Shown here: positions 36,680-45,277 of the stretch, piece after piece
How positions within the stretch are numbered: position 1 is the stretch's first letter
Layout: the number at the start of each line of letters is the position of its first letter
Assembly (NCBI RefSeq): GCF_001544455.2
Contig: NZ_FCOC02000003.1
Location: 310,001 to 374,000 of the forward strand
Direction of reading: 5' to 3'
Source of the DNA: Caballeronia sordidicola
Lineage (GTDB): Bacteria > Pseudomonadota > Gammaproteobacteria > Burkholderiales > Burkholderiaceae
Length of the DNA stretch: 64,000 nucleotides
Translations under genes and position numbers: made by a program
The notes under the pieces: model-generated
Database searches by the model: none
Told to the model about the DNA's origin: nothing
What the model saw: only the letters and a program-made list of their open reading frames with translations

Positions 36680-37981
36680 ATGAACGCCGTCTTCAAGACT
36701 TTTCTCGCGCTGATTCGTCTTCCCGGGTATCCCGGCATTTCACTCGCGATGTTTTTATCGGGCATTGCGTCGTCGTTCGCCGTGCCTTACACATCGCTGT
36801 TCGGTGCAACCGAAGCGCACATGACGCCGCTGCGCCTGGGCATCTTCATGACCCTGACGGCGGTCAGCAGCGTGGTCGTAAGCGCTTATCTCGGACGCGT
36901 GGCCGATCGGCGCAGCGATAAAAAACGCATCGTGCTGCTCTCAATAGCCGGCTCTGCATTGGGCTATGCGTTGCTCTGCGTCACGCGCAATTACATCTTG
37001 CTGACTATCTTCGGCTGCGTGTTCCTGAGCATTGGCGCGGCGGTGTTTCCGCAGCTTTTCACATTCAGCAAGGCGCGGATGCACGCCGAAGGCATCAGCA
37101 ACACCGAATTGCCGATGGCGACATTGCGCACCACGCTTTCGTGCGCGTGGGTGTTCGGGCCGGCGGCTGGCGCAATCGTGCTGGGCGTGTCGGGCTTCAA
37201 CGGGTTGTTTTTATCGGCGGCGGGTGCGTTTGTCGTGGCTGGCGTGATCGTATTGTTCATGCGCGAGCCGAAGGTGTATGACGCGCTCGAAGCGGGAGAC
37301 AAAACCAGCAGCGAAATTCCGCAGCAAGGGAAGAACGCGCACGTGTACGCCGCGCTCGTGAGTTTCACGCTGATTGGAATGGGTTCGGCAATCGCGACCA
37401 TCATGCTGCCGGTGCTGATCGTCGACCAGTTGCATGGCACGACGGCGCACGTGGCGCAAATGGTCGGACTCGGCGCATTCGCGGAAATCCCGATGATGCT
37501 GATGCTCGGCGGCGCGTCACGCCGGATCAACAAGGCGAACATGATCGCGTTTGCGTCGCTGTCGCATATCGTTTATTTCGCCGGAATCGCGCTTGCGCCC
37601 AATCTTTGGGTGCTCGTGCCGCTGCAAATCCTGAACGCGGTGGTTGTCGCCGTGACGTCGTGCCTCGGCATGTCGTATTTCCAGGAGTTGATGCCGGGCG
37701 CGCTGGCCCGCGCGACCACGCTGTTCTTCAACACCATGCGCACCGGCTCGGTGATGGCGGGCGTGGCGTCCGGGTTCGTTGCCGCGACGTGGGGGTATCG
37801 CGCGGTATTTGTGTTTTGCGTGGCGCTGGCCTCGACCGCGTCGGTCGTGCTGTTCATATTCAACTATCAGCGCGGCGCGAAGGTGTTTATCGATCCCGCC
37901 GCTGAGCCTGCCGCCGAACCGGTTGCGTCGGGCTCAGCAGTCGCGCTCGCCGAACCCACGCGCGCGGTGAGCAAGGTGTAA
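36680..37981 (+). CDS. MFS sugar efflux transporter (SET family)
   Basis: This 433-residue protein with 12 helices resembles SetA/SetB. The pattern includes FLSGIASSFAVPYTSLFGATEAHMTPLRLGIFM, the loop GRVADRRSDKKRIV and the second-half segment AHVAQMVGLGAFAEIPMML. SET carriers expel glucosides, lactose and non-metabolisable sugars, protecting against sugar-phosphate stress. The C-terminal 35 residues form an Ala/Pro/Glu-rich cytoplasmic tail that the E. coli proteins lack. The ribosome binding site is weak (upstream TGTGAATTTCA), so an alternative start cannot be excluded. Confidence 0.88.
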   Translation: MNAVFKTFLALIRLPGYPGISLAMFLSGIASSFAVPYTSLFGATEAHMTPLRLGIFMTLTAVSSVVVSAYLGRVADRRSDKKRIVLLSIAGSALGYALLCVTRNYILLTIFGCVFLSIGAAVFPQLFTFSKARMHAEGISNTELPMATLRTTLSCAWVFGPAAGAIVLGVSGFNGLFLSAAGAFVVAGVIVLFMREPKVYDALEAGDKTSSEIPQQGKNAHVYAALVSFTLIGMGSAIATIMLPVLIVDQLHGTTAHVAQMVGLGAFAEIPMMLMLGGASRRINKANMIAFASLSHIVYFAGIALAPNLWVLVPLQILNAVVVAVTSCLGMSYFQELMPGALARATTLFFNTMRTGSVMAGVASGFVAATWGYRAVFVFCVALASTASVVLFIFNYQRGAKVFIDPAAEPAAEPVASGSAVALAEPTRAVSKV

Positions 37982-37984
37982 CGC

Positions 37985-38173
37985 TCAGATGGGATGGCCG
38001 TCCGGAGGTGCATCGGGCTGCTGCGGTTCCTCCGGCCGATGCCCCGGCGACGGCGGCGACAACGGATCGGCCTCGGGGTCGCGGTTCGGGTCAGCGAGGG
38101 GATCGGGAATCGGATTGGTCTGCATGCGGTAGCTTTCGTATTTCACTGTTTCAACGCTCATTGCTGTATTCAT
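37985..38173 (-). CDS. Small Pro/Asp-rich protein
   Basis: This 62-residue frame has its stop almost touching the MFS stop. The C-terminal half is mainly Pro, Asp and Glu (NPIPDPLADPNRDPEADPL). GAGGCGAG precedes the ATG. A second in-frame ATG five codons on is also possible. There are no folded features. It is probably co-transcribed from the gene at 38218-38802, 44 bases upstream. Confidence 0.55.
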   Translation of the reverse strand: MNTAMSVETVKYESYRMQTNPIPDPLADPNRDPEADPLSPPSPGHRPEEPQQPDAPPDGHPI

Positions 38174-38217
38174 GGCTCGCCTCGGTGGTCAACTCGGTGA
38201 TCAAGTCTCGCGGAAGT

Positions 38218-38802
38218 TCATGCTGCATCCTTCAGCATAGGCGTATGGAGCGTGAAAGGCAGCCCGGGATGCGCTGTGCATTGCGTATGAAGTTCGGCGA
38301 GCGCCGCGCCCACGATGGCGTCGGCGGTCTCGCCAAAACGGCCGCTATCGAGGCTGATTAACGGAGTACCACGTTCATGCGCAAGTTGAGCCACCGCAGA
38401 ACCTTGCGCGCGTTCGCTCAAGACCAGACGCGCATTTCCAATCAACGCAGCCTGGGTATCGCGTGTCATCGCGCCGGAGAGATAGAGCGCGCCGGACTGC
38501 ATCGCGCCTAACACAGCGCCCGTGCGTTCGGATTCGGCAGGGTCCCCGATTATTCCAATTTGCCAGCCATCGGCGGCGAGGGTGTCGCTAATGTCGGCTA
38601 GCAACTGGCCGTTATCGGAGGCATGGGTATCCGAATGCGGATCGATCAGCACCAGACGATCCGGCTCGATACCGTGAAAAGCGAGCAGCGCTGCATAGTC
38701 GTCCTTGGGATGCACCACAGGTTCGAACGCGCATGCCCCCGACGCGGCGAGCTCGGCGCTCAAGGGTTCGTCTAAGGTAGCGAAGTCTGAAGCGGCAAGC
38801 AT
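38218..38802 (-). CDS. Unknown protein with a glycosyltransferase-9-like C-terminal half
   Basis: This 194-residue protein is started at 38802, with GCAGGAG eight bases upstream. An upstream extension to 38883 is rejected. There is no signal peptide or membrane segment. The segments DGWQIGIIGDPAESE, then TRDTQAALIGNARLVLSERAQGSAVAQLAHERGTPLISLDSGRFGE recall the second domain of heptosyltransferase-like (GT9) proteins (ADP-heptose site: ...ARLVVSPDSG..HLA...GTP). The first domain is too short for a full enzyme. It lies behind the molybdoenzyme gene (112-base gap). Function unknown. Confidence 0.65.
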   Translation of the reverse strand: MLAASDFATLDEPLSAELAASGACAFEPVVHPKDDYAALLAFHGIEPDRLVLIDPHSDTHASDNGQLLADISDTLAADGWQIGIIGDPAESERTGAVLGAMQSGALYLSGAMTRDTQAALIGNARLVLSERAQGSAVAQLAHERGTPLISLDSGRFGETADAIVGAALAELHTQCTAHPGLPFTLHTPMLKDAA

Positions 38803-38914
38803 GGGTGGCTCCTGCTTATCTTGGAACGAGCGGTTGAGATCGTGGGCGGCATGGGCATTGGCCGCGCCGGGAGCTTGCAGCACGCTTCATGCCTGTTTGA
38901 GCTTCCGCTCCGCT

Positions 38915-41206
38915 TCAAGCCGCCATCTTCCGCAGCCGGATCGGGATGGCCTTGCCCGCCGGGACCTTGCTGCGCTTCGCATGGTGCGACACGGGAATCA
39001 GCCGGTTGCATTCGGGGTAATAGCCCATCACGCAACCCGCCGGGATGTCATAGGCATGGACTCGCAGGCCGCCGAGTTCGCGCGGCACATCGTCGTCGGT
39101 CACCGTCACGGCGGCCACGGCGTCGTCCTCGGCGAGCCCCAGTCGTGTCATGTCGGACTTGTTCATCAGCAGTACGTCGCGTGTTTTCATGACGCCGCGA
39201 AACCGGTCATCGAGCGTATAAACGGTTGTATTGAACTGGCTGTCGCCGCGCGTGGTCATCAGGCGCAACGTGCGTTCGCCGTCGAACTGCATGTCGGGGT
39301 CCTCGCCAAACCCTTCCGGCACAATAAAGTTTGCCTTCCCCGTCTTGGTCTTCCATTCGCGCCTGGCGGCGGGAAGCGGCCGATGAAACCCGCCTGGCTG
39401 CGTCATGCGCGCGTTGAACTCCTTGAACTGATCCGGATAGGTCCGCTCGATGGCACTGCGTACCAGCCCGTAGTCCGCCACCCAGGCGTCCCAGTCGATA
39501 GCCGGGTTCGGCGGCAGGATCGCCTTCGCAAGCGCGGCGACAATGGCAGGTTCGGAAAGCAGATGCTCGCTCGCGGGCTCGACCATTCCCTTCGATGCAT
39601 GAATGCACGCCGTACTGTCCTCCACCGTGACAGTTTGTTCACCGCTCGCCTGCCGGTCCACTTCAATGCGTCCGAGACACGGCAGCAGATACGCCGCGCG
39701 CCCATGCACGACATGACTGCGGTTCAGCTTGGTCGCGATCTGCACGGTCAGCGGCACCTTCTTCCAGGCCGGATCGAGCACGCCCTGATCCGGAACCGCA
39801 CGCGCGAAGTTGCCGCCGAGCCCGATAAACGCATCGATACCGCCATCGCGCACGGCTTCGCATGTATCGACGGTCGTGAGGCCCGTTTCCTTCGGCGGCT
39901 CGAAGTTATACAACTCGGCGAGCTTGTCCATGGGCACGAGCGCGGGCTTTTCCGTGATGCCGACCGTGCGTTGTCCCTGCACGTTCGAGTGGCCGCGAAT
40001 CGGGCAGATTCCCGCTCCCTTCTTGCCGATATTGCCGCCGAGCAAAAGCAGATTCGTGAGCATTTGCACGGCAAGCACGCCCTCGCGATGCTGCGTGATC
40101 CCCATGCCGTACAGGATCATCACGGCTTTGGCTCGCGCGTATTCGGTCGCGGCCGCTTCCAGTGCTGCGCGCGTCAACGCGGATTCAAGTTCGATGTCCT
40201 TCCAGTCGGCGGCGCGCATTGCGTTGGCGAACGCTTCGAATCCATGCGTATGTTCAGCGATAAACCCCGCATCGAGCACACGCGGCGCGTTCGCGGCGAC
40301 GGCTTTATCGTCGGCTTCGATCAGCGCCTTGCAGATACCCGTGACCGCCGCAATGTCGCCGCCGATCTTCACCTGGTGATACTGCGTGCTGATACAGGTT
40401 TGTTCAGTGGAAAGCATTTCTTTCGGTGACTGCGGATTGGCGAAACTCACGAGACCCCGTTCCCGCAGCGGATTGAACGTGATGATCTGCGCGTTGCGTT
40501 TCCTCGCTTCCTGAAGCGGATGGAGCATGCGCGGCGCGTTCGTGCCGGTGTTGTGGCCAAAGAAAAACATGCAGTCGGTGTGCTCGAAGTCTTCGAGCGT
40601 AACCGTTCCGACCGGCACGCCGATGGTTTCCGGCAACGCCACCGACGTACTCTCGTGGCACATGTTGGAGCTGTCCGGCAGGTTGTTGCAGCCATAAAGC
40701 CGCGCCATCAGCGCATACATATAGGAGGTTTCCAGCGACGCGCGTCCCGACGCGTAGAACACCACGCGCTTCGGGTCATAGCCGCGCAGCTTTTCGCCGA
40801 TTTCATCGAAGGCTTGTTGCCATGAGATTGGCACATAGCGGTCCGACTCGGCGTCGTAGCGCATGGGGTGAGTGAGGCGTCCCTGCGATTCGAGCTCGAG
40901 ATCGCTCCACGCTTCGAGCGCCGCCAGCGTGTGGTGAGCGAAGAAGTCGGGTGTCGCGCGCTTGCTCGTGATCTCCCAGGCGGTCGCTTTTGCGCCGTTC
41001 TCGCAGAATTCGAAGAGATGAGGGTCCGCCGGTTTTGCCCACGAGCAGCTCACGCACGCGAAGCCGTCCGGTTTGTTCTGCTTGAAGAGAACGCGCGTGC
41101 CGTTCGCGGCGACGTGCTCTTGAAGAAGTATCGATGAAACCGCTTTCACCGAACCCCAGCCGCCTGCCGGATGATCGTACTGCTTGATATTGGGTTGCTT
41201 GCTCAT
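38915..41206 (-). CDS. FdhF/YdeP-family molybdopterin oxidoreductase
   Basis: This 763-residue cytoplasmic protein is related to formate dehydrogenase alpha subunits. The N-terminal motif CVSC (about residues 52-55) replaces the normal 4Fe-4S CxxC..C..C set, as in E. coli YdeP, so the cluster may be absent or 3Fe. The active-site segment SSNMCHESTSVALPETIG has Cys in place of selenocysteine. Further bis-MGD regions are FFGHNTGTNAPRMLHP, IRGHSNVQGQRTVG, LGGNFARAVPD and TTRGDSQFNTTVY. YdeP is tied to acid resistance in E. coli. The substrate is not known. No FdhD sulfurtransferase is adjacent. Confidence 0.92.
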   Translation of the reverse strand: MSKQPNIKQYDHPAGGWGSVKAVSSILLQEHVAANGTRVLFKQNKPDGFACVSCSWAKPADPHLFEFCENGAKATAWEITSKRATPDFFAHHTLAALEAWSDLELESQGRLTHPMRYDAESDRYVPISWQQAFDEIGEKLRGYDPKRVVFYASGRASLETSYMYALMARLYGCNNLPDSSNMCHESTSVALPETIGVPVGTVTLEDFEHTDCMFFFGHNTGTNAPRMLHPLQEARKRNAQIITFNPLRERGLVSFANPQSPKEMLSTEQTCISTQYHQVKIGGDIAAVTGICKALIEADDKAVAANAPRVLDAGFIAEHTHGFEAFANAMRAADWKDIELESALTRAALEAAATEYARAKAVMILYGMGITQHREGVLAVQMLTNLLLLGGNIGKKGAGICPIRGHSNVQGQRTVGITEKPALVPMDKLAELYNFEPPKETGLTTVDTCEAVRDGGIDAFIGLGGNFARAVPDQGVLDPAWKKVPLTVQIATKLNRSHVVHGRAAYLLPCLGRIEVDRQASGEQTVTVEDSTACIHASKGMVEPASEHLLSEPAIVAALAKAILPPNPAIDWDAWVADYGLVRSAIERTYPDQFKEFNARMTQPGGFHRPLPAARREWKTKTGKANFIVPEGFGEDPDMQFDGERTLRLMTTRGDSQFNTTVYTLDDRFRGVMKTRDVLLMNKSDMTRLGLAEDDAVAAVTVTDDDVPRELGGLRVHAYDIPAGCVMGYYPECNRLIPVSHHAKRSKVPAGKAIPIRLRKMAA

Positions 41207-41341
41207 GGCTTCGACGCTCCGCGGATGGACAATAAGCGAACCGCTCGAATGCGTTCGCTGGCGGAGTTTCATTCAGCAAGAAACAGGCTCAGGCAGGCTC
41301 GACAAGCAATTGGGAGAAAATCGAAATGAAATCAGGAAAAT

Positions 41342-41379
41342 GAAAGCCGCCGCCCCGTAGAGACGGGACGGCGGCTTTC
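41342..41379 (-). terminator. Terminator between the membrane-protein gene and the molybdoenzyme gene
   Basis: Eleven-base perfect outer arms (GAAAGCCGCCG and complement) and an inner CCCCGT/ACGGG stem are seen. ATTTTCC follows on the minus strand. It ends the gene at 41413-41922, so the molybdoenzyme has its own promoter. Confidence 0.75.
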
Positions 41380-41412
41380 GGATACTTCAATACGGGGGTT
41401 CGGCGGCCTGCG

Positions 41413-41922
41413 TCAGGCTTCTTCGGATTGCTGGCCTTCGGGCGCCGGTTTGAATTTATCGGCGCGACGGCGGATCTCTTCCACTTCGACCGTCACGAAC
41501 GTGCGGTTTTCAGCGGCCAGCGCGCGTTGGTAAGACGCGCCTTCCGGCACGCGATGCAGCAGCGCGCGCATTTCACCTTGCGTTGTCTGCTCAACCGGTT
41601 CGAAGTTGTAGAGACGCAGCATCAACTCTGCGCGTTCGTGCAGCAGGAACAGGCAGGCCGCGAACACCGCTACCGCGACCACTTCCTGCGCGCCAAAGCT
41701 GAAGTCATCGGGAATTGGCGAGAACGGCATTGCCACGACCGCGATCAATCCGGCGAAAGCCAGCACGATTGTCGCGTACAGGAAAAATTTCGCACGGCCG
41801 ACAATACGGTCGTGTTCCGCCTTGAGCTGACCGGCCGAACGCGGAATGAGGGCCGCATGGCCGTGGTGTTGCTCGTAATGCTGGTCGCGTTGTTGAGGTG
41901 CTGAAAGCGGAAGGGCGGCCAT
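41413..41922 (-). CDS. Small inner-membrane protein, unknown
   Basis: This 169-residue protein has two membrane helices close together, about residues 45-65 (FFLYATIVLAFAGLIAVVAMPF) and 78-95 (EVVAVAVFAACLFLLHERAE). The N-terminus is His/Gln-rich (QQRDQHYEQHHGHAAL) and the C-terminal domain (EMRALLHRVPEGASYQRALAAENRTFVTVEVEEIRRRA) is cytoplasmic. The short hairpin points both ends into the cytoplasm. I know no functional family. A terminator follows. Confidence 0.7.
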   Translation of the reverse strand: MAALPLSAPQQRDQHYEQHHGHAALIPRSAGQLKAEHDRIVGRAKFFLYATIVLAFAGLIAVVAMPFSPIPDDFSFGAQEVVAVAVFAACLFLLHERAELMLRLYNFEPVEQTTQGEMRALLHRVPEGASYQRALAAENRTFVTVEVEEIRRRADKFKPAPEGQQSEEA

Positions 41923-42240
41923 GGACTCGGTTGCCTCACAGTTCGGTAAGTTTGTCGCCAGGAATTGGCGCTGTCACCGGGTTAACGCCAGGCTTTCAGG
42001 AAAGTTGACGCAGGTTACGTGTTGTTTCAGTCAGGTCTCAAAATGTTTCCGTGCCGGGCACATAGAAGTGCTGTGTATTTGTACAGCCTGGCGTGCTGCA
42101 TGCCACACACGCCCGGGGCGCAACACCCTGTTTTTTCAAGTCTTTCGCTGTCCGATCTCCGTTGGGAATGCCCATTGCTTGGTGCATCCGGCAACTGTCC
42201 GGGCGTTCCGGGCGAGAAAAATACGAACGGAGAGAAGAAC
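41923..42240. other. Divergent intergenic region
   Basis: These 318 bases lie between the membrane-protein gene and the glycosyltransferase gene. They have no supported gene. An upstream extension of the glycosyltransferase frame to 42019 lacks a ribosome binding site and natural composition. Confidence 0.5.
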
Positions 42241-42936
42241 ATGATCGGCATCATCATTCCCGCTCATAACGAAGCGGCGCAGATCGGGGCGTGTGTAACG
42301 GCAGCGAAACGCGCGGCAAGCCATCATCAACTGCTCGGCGAAGACGTGCGCGTGATCGTGGTCGCCGACCATTGCAACGACGAGACCGCCGCCATTGCCG
42401 AAGCGCTCGGCGCGGAAGTGATCGCCGTGAATGCGCGCAACGTCGGCATTGCGCGGGCGGATGGGGCCGCGCGCGCGTTGTCACTGGGTGCGAGATGGCT
42501 GGCTTTCACCGATGCCGATAGCGTCGTCGCCGATGACTGGCTCGTTCGCCAGCTCGACTTGTGCGCTGATGCGGTTTGCGGCGTTATCGCGATTCACGAC
42601 TGGTCGCCGCATTTATCGGCAGTGCGCGAGCATTTCGCGCGCACATATACCGACGCGGACGATCATCGGCATATTCACGGTGCGAACATGGGGGTATCGG
42701 CGGCGGCTTATGTGCGGGTCGGCGGTTTTGCTCCGCTGGAACACAGCGAGGACGTGGCGCTGGTCGAGGCGCTGATTGCCGATGGCGCGTCGATTGCATG
42801 GAGCGCGGCGCCGCGCGTGGTGACGAGCGCGCGCACGGACTTCAGGGCGCGCAAGGGGTTTGGCGCGACTTTGGTCGATGTGAGCCGGCGATACTTTCTG
42901 GCTTCGACGGGTGAGGAAGGGGTGCTGGCCGCTTAG
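42241..42936 (+). CDS. Family-2 glycosyltransferase
   Basis: This 231-residue GT-A fold protein starts MIGIIIPAHNEAAQIGACV, the classical nucleotide-sugar site. The DXD-like metal motif FTDADSVVADDW and GGFAPLEHSEDVALVEAL, which corresponds to the catalytic ED region, follow. There are no membrane helices, so it is soluble. GGAGAG precedes the ATG. It probably uses a UDP-sugar, with unknown acceptor. It converges with the MocA-like gene (27 bases), and no other polysaccharide gene is nearby. Confidence 0.88.
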   Translation: MIGIIIPAHNEAAQIGACVTAAKRAASHHQLLGEDVRVIVVADHCNDETAAIAEALGAEVIAVNARNVGIARADGAARALSLGARWLAFTDADSVVADDWLVRQLDLCADAVCGVIAIHDWSPHLSAVREHFARTYTDADDHRHIHGANMGVSAAAYVRVGGFAPLEHSEDVALVEALIADGASIAWSAAPRVVTSARTDFRARKGFGATLVDVSRRYFLASTGEEGVLAA

Positions 42937-42963
42937 AACGATTCGTTTGCTTTGACGCCGGAT

Positions 42964-43551
42964 TCAGTCTGCCTTCAAATCTTCCGGCACATCGACATCG
43001 CGAAGAATATTCGCATCGTCGACATTGATTTTTTCCACTTCCTCCGACATGAACAGCGCCCGCGCTCCGGCATCGCCGTCGAGTGCGCTTAGCGCGTCCA
43101 GGTGGATCGCGGCGAATCCCGCCGGATGTCCTCGCTGCCCGCGATAAAACGGCGCGACAATCGACGCCCCCGCATCCAGCGAGCGCGCGACCGCTTCCAC
43201 CGTTGCGGGCTCGATCCACGGCATGTCGCCAAGCGTCACCAGCCACCCCTCGGCTTCCGGCGTTGCGCGGACCGCGGCGGCGAGCGTTGCGCCCATGCCG
43301 CGTTCGGCATCGATGGAAAACATCACGTTGCATCCCGCTTCGTTCAACACTTCGGCGAGCTTTTCCGATCCCGGCCGCACGACCGCCAGCACGCTCGATA
43401 CCGCCGATAACAACCGCCGCGCCGACTGAAACACCACAGGTGTGCCATCGGGGAGCGTGGCAAGAAGCTTGTTGTGAAGGCCGCTTGGGTCGAAGCGGGA
43501 ACCATAGCCGGCGGCAAGCAGGATGCCCGTAGCGCTCGATGCGTAGCTCAT
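42964..43551 (-). CDS. MobA/MocA-like nucleotidyltransferase
   Basis: This 195-residue protein has the NTP-transferase N-terminus TGILLAAGYGSRFDPSG, the Mg-binding LGDMPWIEPATV and GHPAGFAAIHLDAL. This set matches MocA (molybdopterin cytidylyltransferase) and related CTP-using proteins, which make the MCD cofactor of xanthine-oxidase-type enzymes. Just upstream on the same strand lies a complete PaoABC-like operon that needs exactly this cofactor. This supports the MocA role, although a two-gene cassette and a terminator now separate them. The basic lysine usual after the AAGxGxR loop is not clear (HNKLLATLP is a candidate). Confidence 0.8.
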   Translation of the reverse strand: MSYASSATGILLAAGYGSRFDPSGLHNKLLATLPDGTPVVFQSARRLLSAVSSVLAVVRPGSEKLAEVLNEAGCNVMFSIDAERGMGATLAAAVRATPEAEGWLVTLGDMPWIEPATVEAVARSLDAGASIVAPFYRGQRGHPAGFAAIHLDALSALDGDAGARALFMSEEVEKINVDDANILRDVDVPEDLKAD

Positions 43552-43619
43552 GCCGGCGTCCTGAAAAAAGGGGAGGAATTAAGAGCGTTGATTTTGACAA
43601 GCTGTATTGCTTGCTGCAA

Positions 43620-43646
43620 GCAGGAAAAAAACCGCGCGGCGTTTAA
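43620..43646. repeat. Left copy of the direct repeat flanking the toxin-like cassette
   Basis: These 27 bases match 45253-45277 in the same orientation, differing only by one extra A and one extra T. It equals the start plus left arm of the terminator at 45261-45292 but lacks the right arm, so it cannot fold as a terminator. It lies 69 bases before the start of the MocA-like gene. Confidence 0.75.
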
Positions 43647-43767
43647 CCGTCTCGTCAGCCACGTTTCAGTGATGTACAAGTCCATGATTGGCGCTGCCCC
43701 CTTTATTGAGACAGGCTGAGGGCGAAGTGGGTTAGCGTTACGGTCGTTAAAACACAAAGCAACTGAG

Positions 43768-44730
43768 ATGACAACCGAACTCATGCGCTATGAGGGCCAC
43801 CGCTTCTTGCTTTATAAAAAGTGGGACTACCCGCCGAATGGCAGGACCAAAGAACAGACAGAAGCACTCGAAGCCGGAAAAGCCTTGTCCAAAGCCGCGA
43901 ATTTCGAGCATTGGGCAAGCGAGCTAGAGCTGGTTAAACGCATTCAAACATTCCTTGTAGATTCGTTTCCTTCCTACCGCTCAAGCCCTTGCAGTGATCG
44001 CCCCGGCGATATTATCAAGACGTTTTGTTGGGAAGTGCGCAACGAGGCGGCGGTGATCGTGCGCGCCAAGCCAGAATACATCGTCCACAATGGCTTCGTC
44101 CCGAAACGCGAATTCGACTATGCCGCGTATAAACGTGATTTGGACGAACGTGATCGCGCTTACATGGCACGTTCGAAAGCGTACTCTGATGATCTGAAGG
44201 CATATAACAAGTCAATCGATGACCGCATCAGGCGCGAAGCTAACGCGCTAAAACCGTACCGGCATATCGAAACGATGGCCGAAGCGCAAGCGCGTACCAT
44301 CGCAGCGCGCGCTGCCGGTGACGACACAAGCGCGCTTGCGTCGTCGGTCGTATCGGCGCTGTCCGCTGTCGCGTCGTCCTTGCCGTCGATTGAAGTTGAC
44401 ACGTTTGACCTCGACGGTGCCTCGAAAGCTGGCACGAGCCCCACACCGTTAGCCGATGCCGTGCCGTTCGAGTTTGGCGAGATGCCGGCCTTTGGCGGTA
44501 GTTATGAAATCGCGAAAACGCCCAACTACGGGGAACCGGGCACGTGGTACACGAACCCCGGAAGCGGGCAAATGCGGTTGTATGGGGACACTGGCGCGCC
44601 CGTTGTGGACTTTGATTTCGATCATGACCACGGCCAGGGAATTCCGCATGCGCATAACTATGGGCCGGTTGGCGCGGACGGCGCATTCACCCGGGAAAGC
44701 GGACGAAGTTTTTCTATTCTTCCGCGGTAA
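43768..44730 (+). CDS. Putative polymorphic-toxin-like effector with Asp/His-rich C-terminus
   Basis: This 320-residue protein shows no signal peptide or membrane segment. The N-terminal ~110 residues (RYEGHRFLLYKKWDYPPNG...) are unrecognised. Residues ~110-160 are a charged helix (YKRDLDERDRAYMARSKAY), and ~165-245 an Ala/Ser/Asp-rich linker. The last ~75 residues hold GTWYTNPGSGQMRLYG and, at ~281-297, DFDFDHDHGQGIPHAHN. That end resembles C-terminal nuclease domains of the toxin-24 kind found on secreted polymorphic toxins (recalled, not computed). The composition is less GC-rich than neighbours. The next gene, 23 bases on, is the likely immunity gene. The secretion route is not evident. 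The ribosome binding site is weak. Confidence 0.6.
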   Translation: MTTELMRYEGHRFLLYKKWDYPPNGRTKEQTEALEAGKALSKAANFEHWASELELVKRIQTFLVDSFPSYRSSPCSDRPGDIIKTFCWEVRNEAAVIVRAKPEYIVHNGFVPKREFDYAAYKRDLDERDRAYMARSKAYSDDLKAYNKSIDDRIRREANALKPYRHIETMAEAQARTIAARAAGDDTSALASSVVSALSAVASSLPSIEVDTFDLDGASKAGTSPTPLADAVPFEFGEMPAFGGSYEIAKTPNYGEPGTWYTNPGSGQMRLYGDTGAPVVDFDFDHDHGQGIPHAHNYGPVGADGAFTRESGRSFSILPR

Positions 44731-44753
44731 CACCGAAGTTTCTGGAGCTAAAA

Positions 44754-45149
44754 ATGATTAGAAAAAAGAACTACCACGACGCCGAATTAGTTGGTTTGTA
44801 TTACATGCGAGACAGGCATCATCTATTGCTGAATTTTCAACTCGTAGAAGGCGATCTAGCGATTGTCCGGTGCGAGGGCGTAACCCATTTCAGGCTTGGC
44901 GAAATGGGTTCGCAGAACGTCACATCGCGATTGTTAATTTCCTCCGAGTTTGATTTTCAGCCAGACGAAATCCGAAATTACATCAATTGGGCGTGCAGTC
45001 GAGACGGATATGAGCACGGAATGACTGACTCAAGAGCCGCATACTTTGGAAGTGGCATACGGCATCGACAATTGACACTTCTTGTTTTGGAACCATCGAT
45101 TGGTGCGGAAGCGGCTGTGGTTTGCAAGTCTGTTATACACGTCGAGTAA
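44754..45149 (+). CDS. Putative immunity protein of the adjacent toxin-like effector
   Basis: This 131-residue soluble protein starts MIRKKNYHDAELVGLYYMRDRHH, with CTGGAG seven bases before the ATG. It is rich in Asp and Glu and alternates short hydrophobic strands (HLLLNFQLVEGDLAIVRCEG; LTLLVLEPSIGAEAAVVCK), a common look for immunity proteins. No family was recognised. Position (23 bases after the toxin-like gene, same strand), size and lower GC support the role. It ends before the terminator half-shared by both flanking repeats. Confidence 0.55.
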   Translation: MIRKKNYHDAELVGLYYMRDRHHLLLNFQLVEGDLAIVRCEGVTHFRLGEMGSQNVTSRLLISSEFDFQPDEIRNYINWACSRDGYEHGMTDSRAAYFGSGIRHRQLTLLVLEPSIGAEAAVVCKSVIHVE

Positions 45150-45252
45150 GTTCAACGATATTTACAGGGCAGCGAAGGTGCGTCGCTTCAAAAGCGGGCA
45201 TCGAGGCTTCGGGATTTGAGCATGGCGACGAGAAGTTTTAAGTAGTTCCGAT

Positions 45253-45277
45253 GCAGGAAAAAACCGCGCGGCGTTAA
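45253..45277. repeat. Right copy of the direct repeat flanking the toxin-like cassette
   Basis: This is the same sequence as 43620-43646 minus one A and one T. Here it continues into an intact hairpin. The two copies bracket about 1.6 kb carrying only the toxin-like and immunity-like genes. Confidence 0.75.

Noticed and set aside
38705-40429. 574-codon open frame on the plus strand
   Set aside because: It mirrors the molybdoenzyme gene codon by codon on the opposite strand and has shadow-type composition.
43768-45149. Prophage remnant
   Set aside because: No integrase, capsid, tail or lysis gene and no tRNA attachment site are nearby. Only two genes lie between the short repeats.
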